From Geobacillus icigianus (lineage in GTDB: Bacteria > Bacillota > Bacilli > Bacillales > Anoxybacillaceae), in contig NZ_JPYA01000029.1 of the NCBI RefSeq assembly GCF_000750005.1, forward strand, positions 1 to 53,164: a DNA stretch of 53,164 nt, read 5' to 3'. The notes beneath the pieces are model-generated. The model was given only the letters and a program-made list of their open reading frames with translations, had not been told where the DNA came from and searched no databases. Below, in pieces: positions 33,534-41,338 of the stretch (position 1 is the first letter of the stretch; each line of letters begins with the position of its first letter). Made by a program: the position numbers and the translations under genes.

Positions 33534-34415
33534 TCACTTGGAGCCGCCTTGTTTCATTTCCTCAATCTCCGCCACAGACAATCCGGTCAGCTCGTGAATC
33601 GTTTGCGCATCAAACCCTTTCCGCAGCATCCGTTTCGCAATGTGCCGTTTTTCTTGCGCCGCTCCCTCTTTGCGTCCTTCCTCCCGTCCTTGAATTTTTC
33701 CCCTTTGCTCATATGAGATGATCAATTCCAGCACGCGTTCTTTTTCTTTCGTCTCCATTTGTTCCACCTCGCTTCGGAGCCGTTGTTCTTCTTCATCGGA
33801 CAGCTTCACATACGTTTCAAAAAAACCTATCAACAGACGCTGTTTGGCCTCGTCTAGCTCGAGACGCACCAACATGCGCAAAAATTGCTTTTTCAGTTCC
33901 ACTCGTTCACTTTCAGTATACCCCATTTTGCTAAGCAGCGCAGCCGCCACCGGGTTGTCGGTGCGGATGAATTGGCGCCAGTTTTGCTTAGGCAACTCCA
34001 CATGGAAAAAGCGAAAGTCAAGCACATCGCCAAACGGAAAGGAGAGCGTGAACGAGGAGGGTTCGTCTCGGATGGCATCATAGCTGAAGACGGCAATCGG
34101 AATGATCGGAGCGCGGTATTTTTCAAACAAGCGGCTGAAATAAAGAAACATTCGCTCGGGAAACGACGATTGGATGTACGCTTGGTTTTCCACATGAACA
34201 ATGATCCATCCGTCTTCCCCTTTGAACTTCGTTTTCGCCAGCAAGTCTACCCGGTACTTCTCCCCAGCCGTTACATCCGTAAACAGCTCTTCGGACAAAA
34301 ACGACAAATGGTTGAAATCGATATGCTCGTGCATATCCGGGAAGAAGAGAAGCACAAATTCCTCAAAAAACGTCTGCAACAGCTCTTTGAACAGCCGGTC
34401 GTGATCGATCGCCAT
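33534..34415 (-). CDS. Rpn-family recombination-promoting nuclease / putative transposase
   Basis: 293 residues with PD-(D/E)XK fold features: HDRLFKELLQTFFEEFV at the N-terminus, YRVDLLAKTKF with the metal-ligand Asp (about residue 57) and WIIVHVENQA with the Glu-x-Gln pair (about 73-75). The rest is helical and ends in a small C-terminal module, FDAQTIHELTGLSVAEIEEM. Rpn (YhgA-like) proteins raise RecA-independent recombination and are often mobile-element related. The start at 34415 follows GAGGTG. A C-terminal remnant of a related gene lies at 37124. Confidence 0.85.
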   Translation of the reverse strand: MAIDHDRLFKELLQTFFEEFVLLFFPDMHEHIDFNHLSFLSEELFTDVTAGEKYRVDLLAKTKFKGEDGWIIVHVENQAYIQSSFPERMFLYFSRLFEKYRAPIIPIAVFSYDAIRDEPSSFTLSFPFGDVLDFRFFHVELPKQNWRQFIRTDNPVAAALLSKMGYTESERVELKKQFLRMLVRLELDEAKQRLLIGFFETYVKLSDEEEQRLRSEVEQMETKEKERVLELIISYEQRGKIQGREEGRKEGAAQEKRHIAKRMLRKGFDAQTIHELTGLSVAEIEEMKQGGSK

Positions 34416-34482
34416 ACATTCACCTCACAAGAATACGTTTCGTATTCTCTTTTTCGTCATCGTCCGGCAAAATCCTGCCCAT

Positions 34483-34516
34483 GGTAAAAAAATGGCCGTC
34501 CCTTTTCGAGAAGAGA
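34483..34516 (-). terminator. Terminator of the DMT transporter gene
   Basis: On the minus strand a TGGCTGTC/GACGGCCA hairpin is followed by seven T. It lies about 85 bases past the transporter stop and separates it from the Rpn gene. Confidence 0.75.
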
Positions 34517-34598
34517 CAGCCAAACACCAAACCCCTATCTGCTTCTGACAACACGAACGTTTCCTCCTTGCGCGCATGGGGTCAATACGGGGAGCGCG

Positions 34599-35534
34599 CT
34601 ACCCCAGCCCCGCCTTTCTTCCCCCAGCCGCAACTTTCGCTCGGCGGAAACGGGCGACGACGTCATCCATCCCCCCGCTGCCCAGCATCACGCCCGCGAC
34701 GATGAAGAGAAAACCGGCCAGCTGCATCCATGAAACCGGCTCGCCAAGCAGCCAATGCGCCCCCAGCAGCGAAAAGAGTGGATTCAAGTTGATGAACACC
34801 GCCGACTCGGCCGGGCCAAGGTGTTGCACAGCCTGATTGTAAAACATATGGCCGAGCGCCGTCGCCACGACCGCTGAAGCGAGGAAAATGAGCCAAAGCG
34901 GCAGCGTGCCTGTTTTCAAACTCGACAAGCCATGCGGTTCAAGCGCGAAACTTAGGACAAACAGCCAAAGCGACCCGAAGACAAGCATCCACCCTGTCAT
35001 CACCCGCGCCTCAACCGTCGCCTTTTTGATCAGAATAAAGCTGATTCCTTGCGCCAAGACAGCCAAAAAGACGTACACATCGCCGATTGACAAATGGCCG
35101 AGGCCGCCGTCGCCGTTCGCGACGACAAACACAACCCCAAAAAACCCAAGCGCGATGCCGAGCAACCGAAACGGCGTCGGCCGCTGGCCTAAACACACGA
35201 TCGCCAACAGCGCCGTCACCAGCGGCACGAGCCCTAAAACAAGACCCGCATTCACCGCCGTTGTGTTCCTCAGGCCCAACGCAAGAAAAAAGTGGTGAGC
35301 GACGACACTAAACATGGCGGCCAAACCGATCTGTTTCGCTTCATTCCAGCCGATTTTTTCAAGCCGCCCGATCCCCCATAAAAACAAAAGCACAACCACC
35401 CCCGCCGTGAAAATTCTAAACGCCGTCAAGGTCACCGGGGAAAAATGCTCCACAAGAATTTTCAACGCCGTCACGTTCAATCCCCAAGCAACCATGATCC
35501 CAACCAGCAGCGCATAAATGAATGATTTCCTCAT
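34599..35534 (-). CDS. DMT-superfamily (EamA) transporter
   Basis: 311-residue inner-membrane protein with about ten hydrophobic segments arranged as two EamA repeats, the first from IYALLVGIMVAWGLNVTALK, the second from GDVYVFLAVLAQGISFILIK. Members export amino acids or metabolites; the substrate cannot be read from sequence. The ATG at 35534 follows AGGAGAGG; a GTG one codon earlier is also possible. Its 5' leader contains a terminator-like hairpin 55 bases before the start, which may mean that expression is controlled by attenuation. Confidence 0.88.
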   Translation of the reverse strand: MRKSFIYALLVGIMVAWGLNVTALKILVEHFSPVTLTAFRIFTAGVVVLLFLWGIGRLEKIGWNEAKQIGLAAMFSVVAHHFFLALGLRNTTAVNAGLVLGLVPLVTALLAIVCLGQRPTPFRLLGIALGFFGVVFVVANGDGGLGHLSIGDVYVFLAVLAQGISFILIKKATVEARVMTGWMLVFGSLWLFVLSFALEPHGLSSLKTGTLPLWLIFLASAVVATALGHMFYNQAVQHLGPAESAVFINLNPLFSLLGAHWLLGEPVSWMQLAGFLFIVAGVMLGSGGMDDVVARFRRAKVAAGGRKAGLG

Positions 35535-35582
35535 CACTCTCTACCTCTCCTGCCTGTTCGATGTTCCCGGGAACGCCAAAGG

Positions 35583-35607
35583 AAAAACGGAGCTCTAACC
35601 GCTCCGC
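35583..35607 (-). promoter_or_regulatory. Terminator-like hairpin in the DMT transporter leader
   Basis: On the minus strand CGGAGC-7-GCTCCG is followed by TTTTT. The gene upstream is divergent, so this is not the end of another minus-strand gene; it may be an attenuator in a 5' leader. No known riboswitch motif was recognised. Confidence 0.45.
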
Positions 35608-35828
35608 CTTTCCGCCTGCTTCCCAATCAGACCAACCGCCGTTTCTCACGCCCGTGCATCATTTCCAACCACTCCTGCCATCCATTTTACTACAGTCTGA
35701 TGAATGTTTTAACTAAAACATGCGGCCGTATGTCTATCCTGCGGCACAGGTTATGGCGCTTCCCCTTTTCCCCGCCCATATCCGCCGCCCATCGTGCATA
35801 TTGTATAACAGAGAGGGGAGGAGACTCG

Positions 35829-36302
35829 ATGTTCTCACGCTACCGCCAAAAAACGATCCGAGCCAAGACGGGGGTGGCGGTTCTCGCTGCCGTCGCCGTG
35901 TTGGTGGCGATTTTGTCTCTGTTTCTTTCAAGCGAACGGAACGAGGCAAAAGAAATCGTTGATACGTTTTACCGCTACGAACAGGCAGGAGACTTCGGCA
36001 GCTCTTGGGAGCTGTTTCACCCGCTCATGAAAACGAAATTCCCAAAAGACGTCTACATCCAGCGCCGCGCCCACGTCTTTATGCAAGACTTCGGCGCCGA
36101 AACGTTCGAATACCGCCTTGACGAAGTGGAACACTTGTCTTCTTGGTCGATGTCAGACAAACAAAAACCGTTCCAAGACGTCTACCGCATCCGCGTCATC
36201 CAGACGTTTTATAGCGTGTTTGGCGTGTTTGAACTCCATCAAGACGTGTTTGTCGCGAAGAAGAATGGGAAATGGGGGATCGTATTTTCTTACAATTCAT
36301 AA
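35829..36302 (+). CDS. Membrane-anchored hypothetical protein
   Basis: 157 residues. A single N-terminal membrane segment (about 14-36) with a basic cytoplasmic tail points to an anchored, outward-facing domain. The domain begins NEAKEIVDTFYRYEQAGDFGSSWELFHP and has the alternating helix/strand look of NTF2-like (DUF4878-type) proteins, which is a guess. The start follows GGGGAGGAG. It lies 63 bases before the ykuD-like gene on the same strand, so both may be co-transcribed and serve the envelope. Confidence 0.65.
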   Translation: MFSRYRQKTIRAKTGVAVLAAVAVLVAILSLFLSSERNEAKEIVDTFYRYEQAGDFGSSWELFHPLMKTKFPKDVYIQRRAHVFMQDFGAETFEYRLDEVEHLSSWSMSDKQKPFQDVYRIRVIQTFYSVFGVFELHQDVFVAKKNGKWGIVFSYNS

Positions 36303-36365
36303 ACCACCGTAGTTCTTCATTAACTGCTATCATGGCACTTCTCCAGCGAGCGAGAAAGGAGTGAA

Positions 36366-36869
36366 ATGGAAATGTATCAACATATCGTCAAACGCGGGGA
36401 AACAATCGCATCCATCGCCAGAGACTACCGCACGTCCGTCGCGGCGCTGCTTCGCGCCAACGGCCTTACCGCCTCGTCCGTCATCGTTCCCGGCCAAGCG
36501 ATCCTCATCCCCCACCTTCCGGCCAAAGGCTCGATTCCGTATACGATCCATGTATCGATCAGCCGCCGCCAACTCACCTTAAAGTATCGGGGAAGAACGA
36601 TCCGCACCTACCCAATCGGCGTCGGCAAAATGATCACCGCCACCCCCGTCGGCGACTTTGTCATCGTCAACCGTCAGCCAAACCCAGGCGGACCGTTCGG
36701 CGCGATGTGGCTCAGCTTATCGAAAATCCATTACGGCATCCACGGCACGAACAACCCGTCCTCAATCGGCAAATACGTATCCAAAGGCTGCATCCGCATG
36801 CACAACAAAGACGTGCTCGAACTCGCCTCGATCGTCCCGAACGGAACGGAAGTGTTCATTCGGACGTGA
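36366..36869 (+). CDS. ykuD: L,D-transpeptidase with LysM domain, YkuD-like
   Basis: 167 residues. LysM at about 4-50 ([18 protein letters not shown]) binds peptidoglycan; the YkuD catalytic domain follows (about 58-166) with His126 (HYGIHGTNN) and catalytic Cys142 in [11 protein letters not shown]. It forms 3-3 cross-links or attaches proteins in the wall and resembles B. subtilis YkuD along its full length, which is a spore and cell-wall protein. AAAGGAG precedes two possible starts, 36366 and 36372; the second has better spacing. No signal peptide, as in YkuD. Confidence 0.92.
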   Translation: MEMYQHIVKRGETIASIARDYRTSVAALLRANGLTASSVIVPGQAILIPHLPAKGSIPYTIHVSISRRQLTLKYRGRTIRTYPIGVGKMITATPVGDFVIVNRQPNPGGPFGAMWLSLSKIHYGIHGTNNPSSIGKYVSKGCIRMHNKDVLELASIVPNGTEVFIRT

Positions 36870-37123
36870 GGATTAAAACCAATCGTCATTCGTTATGACA
36901 GCTTGGTTGACCAAGCATCCGCTGAAGAGAAACCATTCGATCTGCGAAAGAAATCCTTTTTGGACCATCTTCGATTTTCAGGACGACGGCCGTTGATCCC
37001 GAACGGACAACGCGGTTCCGTTCGGGCGGAAGATCACAACCAATCGAACAGACGGTAAACAAGTGAAGTTGAGACGATGGGGGGCGGGATTTCCCTTCAC
37101 ACCAAGGACATTTTGTTTAAGCG
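36870..37123. other. Intergenic region after ykuD
   Basis: Two perfect hairpins: GCTTGGT-2-ACCAAGC (36901-36916) and CCCGAACGGA-9-TCCGTTCGGG (36998-37026). Neither has a T-run; one of them may end the ykuD transcript. A short open frame across the region has no start signals and is not called. Confidence 0.4.
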
Positions 37124-37276
37124 GTGAAGAACCAAGAAAAAGAACTAGCGGTAAAACAAAAGGCCTTTGCAATCGCCAAAAACCTCCTCAATGTCTTGAC
37201 CATTCACGAAGTGGCGAAACGAACCGGGCTGACCGCCGCCGAAGTTGCCGACATCTCTAGGAGGCCGGTGATGTAA
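37124..37276 (+). pseudogene. C-terminal remnant of an Rpn-type nuclease gene
   Basis: A 50-codon frame reads from a KNQEKELAVKQKAFAIAKNLL start to LTIHEVAKRTGLTAAEVADIS, the same module as the C-terminus of the Rpn protein at 33.5 kb (AQTIHELTGLSVAEIEEM) and of other Rpn proteins. The catalytic domain is missing and no ribosome site precedes the first GTG. The 3' end runs into the repeat at 37257, whose TAA provides the stop. It is the trace of an older Rpn gene. Confidence 0.6.
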
Positions 37277-37397
37277 TGCAAAATACTGCTGATTCCACCC
37301 ATTTCTCAATTAGAGAAACCTCGTAGAATCAACTTTCTTTTCTGAATGAAAATACCGCCGATTCGTGTGTGACAGCGGTTTTTCACGGGCCTTCTAG
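37257..37397 (+). repeat. Solitary MITE-like repeat, subtype B
   Basis: Flanked by CTAG at both ends (37257-37260 and 37394-37397). The nested stems are clear: TGATTC/GAATCA enclosing TTTCTC/GAGAAA, then CTTTC/GAAAG-type and CCGC/GCGG. It cuts the Rpn remnant. Confidence 0.88.
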
Positions 37398-37604
37398 GGC
37401 AATGGACAACGATCCGTCGCCGATCCAATAGCGCCAAAGAGTCACAAGATAGCCCCCTAAAAAAGAGCTTCAAACAAAACTCAGATATATTAGCCCAACA
37501 GCAAGCTCAAAAGCTGTCTGCGTTTCTCTATTCTAACGAAGATCCATTCGAACCCGCGACATCTCCGACCAAGCGTTAGGCAAAGAAAACACCAAAAACC
37601 ATTT
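37398..37604. other. Intergenic, no feature seen
   Basis: Downstream of the MDR gene. No terminator hairpin or gene was recognised. Confidence 0.3.
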
Positions 37605-38597
37605 TTAGGGACTCGTCAAAAAGATTTTCCCTTTATTGAATGGTGCCGATTCGACTGCACGGATAGCTTTCGTTATATCATGCAACGAATAATAGGAAGC
37701 AGGCGTCATCAACTGCAACTTCTTTTCATGTATAAGAGCGATTAAACGACAGAAAACGTTTTGCCAAGTTTGTACGGATGCTTGTTGATTCCAATGGCGA
37801 AGATGAAACAGTTTTACATGGACTTTCGCCTTTTGCGACACTTCTCGCCCATTCACAGGGGTGCCTGATAAAAGGCCTATCGTTAATAATACTCCTTCAG
37901 GACGAACGCAAAAGGCTAGTTCAGCGCCGTCCGCTCCGCCGATGGAATCAATGGCAGCACTTGCCCCCAATCCATTTGTAAGTTCCATTACCATTCTATA
38001 TAACGATGTATTCGATGTATCAACCACATCAGAAGCACCGAGGTCAAGGAGTTCTTTTGTATGATGCTCGTTTCTTGTCACCGCGATCAAGCGAAATCCG
38101 AGAACTTTTGAGAGCTGGGCAAAAATCCGCCCAATCGAAGAGCCGCAAGCATTGACTAATAAAATATCCCCCGGTTGCAGTCTTAATACTTCGGTGCAAA
38201 CGACCCACGCAGTAACCGGATTGATATAAAGTTGTGCGGCAGTACCATTATTGATAGAATTAGGGATTACGACAGCGAACTCTGCCGGCGTTTTGACATA
38301 CTCCTGCCACGTACCTTCCCCGCGGAGCGGAAGGACACGCTTACCAATCAAGTCTTGGGAAACGGAAGGACCCACGTCTTCGACAATCCCTACCCCTTCA
38401 TATCCAGGAATCGCAGGCAAGGAAATGCGGTGAGAGTAAACTCCTTTGATTGGTAGCAAGTCCGACGGATTGATGGGTCTCGCTTGCATGCGAACAAGCA
38501 CTTCTCCATTCTCCGGTGGACAAATATGTTTATGTTCCAACTTTAATACGTTTTCAGGACTGCCAAATTCATAGAAACGAATACATGTTGCCCGCAA
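37605..38597 (-). CDS. Zinc-independent MDR oxidoreductase (quinone reductase / enoyl reductase-like)
   Basis: 330 residues of the medium-chain dehydrogenase/reductase superfamily. The N-terminal GroES-like fold has INPSDLLPIKGVY and PAIPGYEGVGIVEDVG; the Rossmann domain carries ACGSSIGRIFAQLSK, an unusual form of the NAD(P)-binding loop, and LLTIGLLSG. Zinc-binding residues of true alcohol dehydrogenases are absent. It probably reduces an activated C=C or quinone with NADPH. The TTG start at 38597 follows AAAGGAGG at good spacing. Single gene. Confidence 0.85.
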   Translation of the reverse strand: MRATCIRFYEFGSPENVLKLEHKHICPPENGEVLVRMQARPINPSDLLPIKGVYSHRISLPAIPGYEGVGIVEDVGPSVSQDLIGKRVLPLRGEGTWQEYVKTPAEFAVVIPNSINNGTAAQLYINPVTAWVVCTEVLRLQPGDILLVNACGSSIGRIFAQLSKVLGFRLIAVTRNEHHTKELLDLGASDVVDTSNTSLYRMVMELTNGLGASAAIDSIGGADGAELAFCVRPEGVLLTIGLLSGTPVNGREVSQKAKVHVKLFHLRHWNQQASVQTWQNVFCRLIALIHEKKLQLMTPASYYSLHDITKAIRAVESAPFNKGKIFLTSP

Positions 38598-39016
38598 ATG
38601 ACAACCCTCCTTTAATCAGACGTTACTCCAAGTATATAAGAGAAACACAGAACGATCTATAAAATTGCAGCCATTCGGTTGATTCTTATAAAGAAAAAAA
38701 TCGTTCTCAAAACAAATCATTTTGAATAGAGATTGAAAATATGGTTATTACTTGCCCCTACATTTCCAGCCTCAACAATGCAGAAAAAAGCATTTTTTCA
38801 TTGGCATGATTTTCTGGATGTACTCGCCGAAAAACCCCTTCTTTTCCAACCTTGAAATGAAACGATCCTCTCTATGCATCGAAAAAGTGAAGCACCGGTA
38901 AGACATCGCCCACAAACCCGCACGTCTCAGCCGAAAAAAAAACAATTGCATATAAAAACAAAAAATCGTATATTTATAAAAAAGAATCTATGATCATACG
39001 ATAGTGAGGGAGCCCA
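38598..39016. other. Divergent promoter region of MDR and GNAT genes
   Basis: No gene. Contains the GNAT promoter and, nearer the MDR gene, a widely spaced inverted pair AGAACGAT (about 38651-38658) and ATCGTTCT (about 38698-38705), of unknown meaning. Confidence 0.35.
38946..38974 (+). promoter_or_regulatory. Promoter of the GNAT gene
   Basis: TTGCAT (38946-38951) and TATATT (38969-38974) with a 17-base spacer, in an A-rich context, 42 bases before the start codon. Confidence 0.6.
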
Positions 39017-39469
39017 ATGCGCATTAGTCATGCCGTCACGAGCGATGTGAAAGAGATGCACGCGTTAATTCAACACTTTGCGGAAAAAGGATTGGTGTTG
39101 CCCCGCTCGTTATTATCGATCTATCAGCACTTGCAATGCATGTATGTGGCCAAGGAAAATGATCAAATCGTCGGCACAGCGGGGCTGCATATCTTGGGGC
39201 ACGATCTCGGGGAAGTCCGTTCGTTAGTCGTATCCCCTGATCATATGGGGAAAGGAATCGGCCGCATGCTCGTTGACCATATTACGAACGAGGCCATCCG
39301 ACTCGGAGTAAAACGATTAATCTCGTTCACATACCAAATCGAGTTTTTTCAAAAATGCGGATTTGAAATTGCGGAAAAAGCCACATTGCCGGAAAAAGTA
39401 TGGATCGACTGTGTCAATTGCCCGAAGCTCGACTGTTGTGATGAAACGGCCATGATTAAATACCTTTGA
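39017..39469 (+). CDS. GNAT N-acetyltransferase, ArgA-like
   Basis: 150 residues. The acetyl-CoA-binding core VRSLVVSPDHMGKGIGRMLVDH (about 68-89) is typical of GNAT enzymes. The C-terminal KVWIDCVNCPKLDCCDETAM with four cysteines matches the short N-acetylglutamate-synthase-like acetyltransferases, and the substrate may be an amino acid, but this cannot be fixed from sequence. The start follows GAGGGAG. Single gene with its own promoter and terminator. Confidence 0.85.
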   Translation: MRISHAVTSDVKEMHALIQHFAEKGLVLPRSLLSIYQHLQCMYVAKENDQIVGTAGLHILGHDLGEVRSLVVSPDHMGKGIGRMLVDHITNEAIRLGVKRLISFTYQIEFFQKCGFEIAEKATLPEKVWIDCVNCPKLDCCDETAMIKYL

Positions 39470-39474
39470 TCCTT

Positions 39475-39513
39475 CTCCCGCCTATGCAACCGCGGAGAGG
39501 TGGGAGATTTTTC
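39475..39513 (+). terminator. Terminator of the GNAT gene
   Basis: CTCCCGCCT (39475-39483) with AGGTGGGAG (39498-39506), followed by ATTTTTCTTT. Confidence 0.8.
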
Positions 39514-39949
39514 TTTCGAAGCCCCTGCCCTGCGGCAGGCGGGGAATGGATCATCTCTTTCCAAACAATCCCGCCTGCAGGCGGCGCAGGGAGAACATCG
39601 ATGATGAGGACGCCGATTCCCGTCTCCCTTCCACTCATGTTGAAAAGCGGGGACCTTCTCGGCGTGAGAGGATGAAACAACCGCTGATCGATCTCCTTTG
39701 TTCAATCATTCCCGCTTTCGCTTTTAAATCAATAATAGCAGATTACTTTCCTAGCTGTTCGAGCGTGTCGAGGAGTGAACGTCTTGCAAAATGCAGCCAA
39801 TCACCTTTTCAAGCGAAGGTCGTTGGTTCTGGAAAAAAACAAAGATCACCTTGTTACGATTCGTTTTTCAACACTTGTTTTCATTGCTGAAGGAGCTCTT
39901 GCACCATACTAACGTTCACGTCCATACTTCATGTATATAGGTTAAAAAC
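39514..39949. other. Intergenic region of unclear content
   Basis: GC-rich inverted repeats at about 39525-39575 (GCCTGCAGGC-like). A 42-codon TTG frame (39784-39912) has GAGGAG upstream but no recognisable product. No gene is called. Confidence 0.3.
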
Positions 39950-41338
39950 TCATAAATCTTCTGAAGATAAGACCGTGGTATTTATCAGGGAATGGATTTT
40001 GTATTCATCCCCTACCCGCTTTAGCAAATACTCGGATGTAAACTTTTTCTTTTTGGCTGTCCCATCATTGTAATAAATGTCGTACTCCTCTTGCGTCAAT
40101 ATCGTAATTCCCTCATCGCTCCATTTGCAATTGGTGACTTGAACATCAACTAGATTTTCCTTGATTCCTTCGGAAACAACATGTTGAATGTATTTTTGCA
40201 ACTCTTTGAAAATCGGACCGTTTTCATCAAGATACGGTTCAATAATCGAAAAGTCTCCTTCATTATAGGAACTTACGGCTTTGGATAAGTAATCATCCAT
40301 AAACCATTTGATTGTTGAATTATAATAGCTCTCCTCATCTTGGACAATCTTATCCCAATGCAACGCTTCTATTTCCATGTTGTTAAATTCCAAGTCAACT
40401 TCCTCATCTGCTCCCGAAACGGTCACCTCATCGGTTTTAATACGGCCGTTTTTATTTTGGTATTCAGCGTGTAAAGTCACAGATCCATTTTCATCGATTG
40501 GGCCAAACGAATCGATCTCGTGAATCGTTTTTCCAGTTGGTTTTCCATTAACAAATAATTCTGCTTCCTCGACGTTTGAAGTGATGGATATAAAAGAAGC
40601 CTCCATCTCTGCCTCATAATCTAATTCATTTTTATGAGCTTCCGAAAAATCCAGAGTAAAATTTTTTCTTATCGTTGTGTAATCAGATTGATACGTAGCT
40701 GTCATTTTGTATGTTCCTGGAAAAAATAAACCAATTTTATATTTCTCATTGGCGTCACTCAACGTCTTCTCTTTTTGATCTATTTTTACGTGCACATGAT
40801 CGAGATTACAAGATACCAACAAGCGGAACGGAATCACTTCAATGGAATATTGCTGATAAATTCCAAACTTTTTTTCTCCCTTCGCTAAAATGAACAGATC
40901 GTTTCCATTTCGGTCTGTGACGGGAGAAAACAAGTGATATCCTTCTGGATTGTGAGCCTGTTTTCCTAATTCCGCAAACATTTGGTGTACATCGGCTTCC
41001 TCATTTATATATTGTAGGAATCGTTTGGCATTTTCCTCTGTCCACGATAGATGAGGATTATCTTTCTTCAATAGGTTAATGAACTGCTTTACATTTTGCT
41101 CTTTTACCGCTGTTTCCAACTGAAAAACGAGTCTCTCAGGGTCAGAACGATACAATAATGTAAAATGAATAACCATGATGCAACACAATAGCAATAATCC
41201 TACACCCACCAGCCAATAAAACCTCTTCTGTCGTCCCCTTTCTCGAACTGCTTTCTCTCGATTTTCTTGCTTTGCGCCGCAATGGGGACAATATGACTTG
41301 GTCGAGTCTACATTTTCACCACAATTCGCGCAACGCAT
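39950..41338 (-). CDS. Zinc-ribbon membrane protein, YvbJ/TcaA-like
   Basis: 462 residues. The N-terminal zinc ribbon has CxxC pairs at 3/6 and 17/20; a basic stretch and one membrane segment (about 41-63) follow, then a large extracellular part with repeated beta-rich domains and a C-terminal NTF2-like domain (LWKW-like SSEYLLKRVGDEYKIHSLIN end). This is the architecture of B. subtilis YvbJ and staphylococcal TcaA, linked to glycopeptide response. The gene shares one base with the stop of the preceding gene (TAATG). Third gene of a zinc-ribbon operon. Confidence 0.8.
   Translation of the reverse strand: MRCANCGENVDSTKSYCPHCGAKQENREKAVRERGRQKRFYWLVGVGLLLLCCIMVIHFTLLYRSDPERLVFQLETAVKEQNVKQFINLLKKDNPHLSWTEENAKRFLQYINEEADVHQMFAELGKQAHNPEGYHLFSPVTDRNGNDLFILAKGEKKFGIYQQYSIEVIPFRLLVSCNLDHVHVKIDQKEKTLSDANEKYKIGLFFPGTYKMTATYQSDYTTIRKNFTLDFSEAHKNELDYEAEMEASFISITSNVEEAELFVNGKPTGKTIHEIDSFGPIDENGSVTLHAEYQNKNGRIKTDEVTVSGADEEVDLEFNNMEIEALHWDKIVQDEESYYNSTIKWFMDDYLSKAVSSYNEGDFSIIEPYLDENGPIFKELQKYIQHVVSEGIKENLVDVQVTNCKWSDEGITILTQEEYDIYYNDGTAKKKKFTSEYLLKRVGDEYKIHSLINTTVLSSEDL

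Noticed and set aside
39784..39912. 42-codon TTG frame between the GNAT gene and the zinc-ribbon operon
   Set aside because: GAGGAG is present upstream, but the product has no recognisable features and two other frames are also open. Too weak to call.
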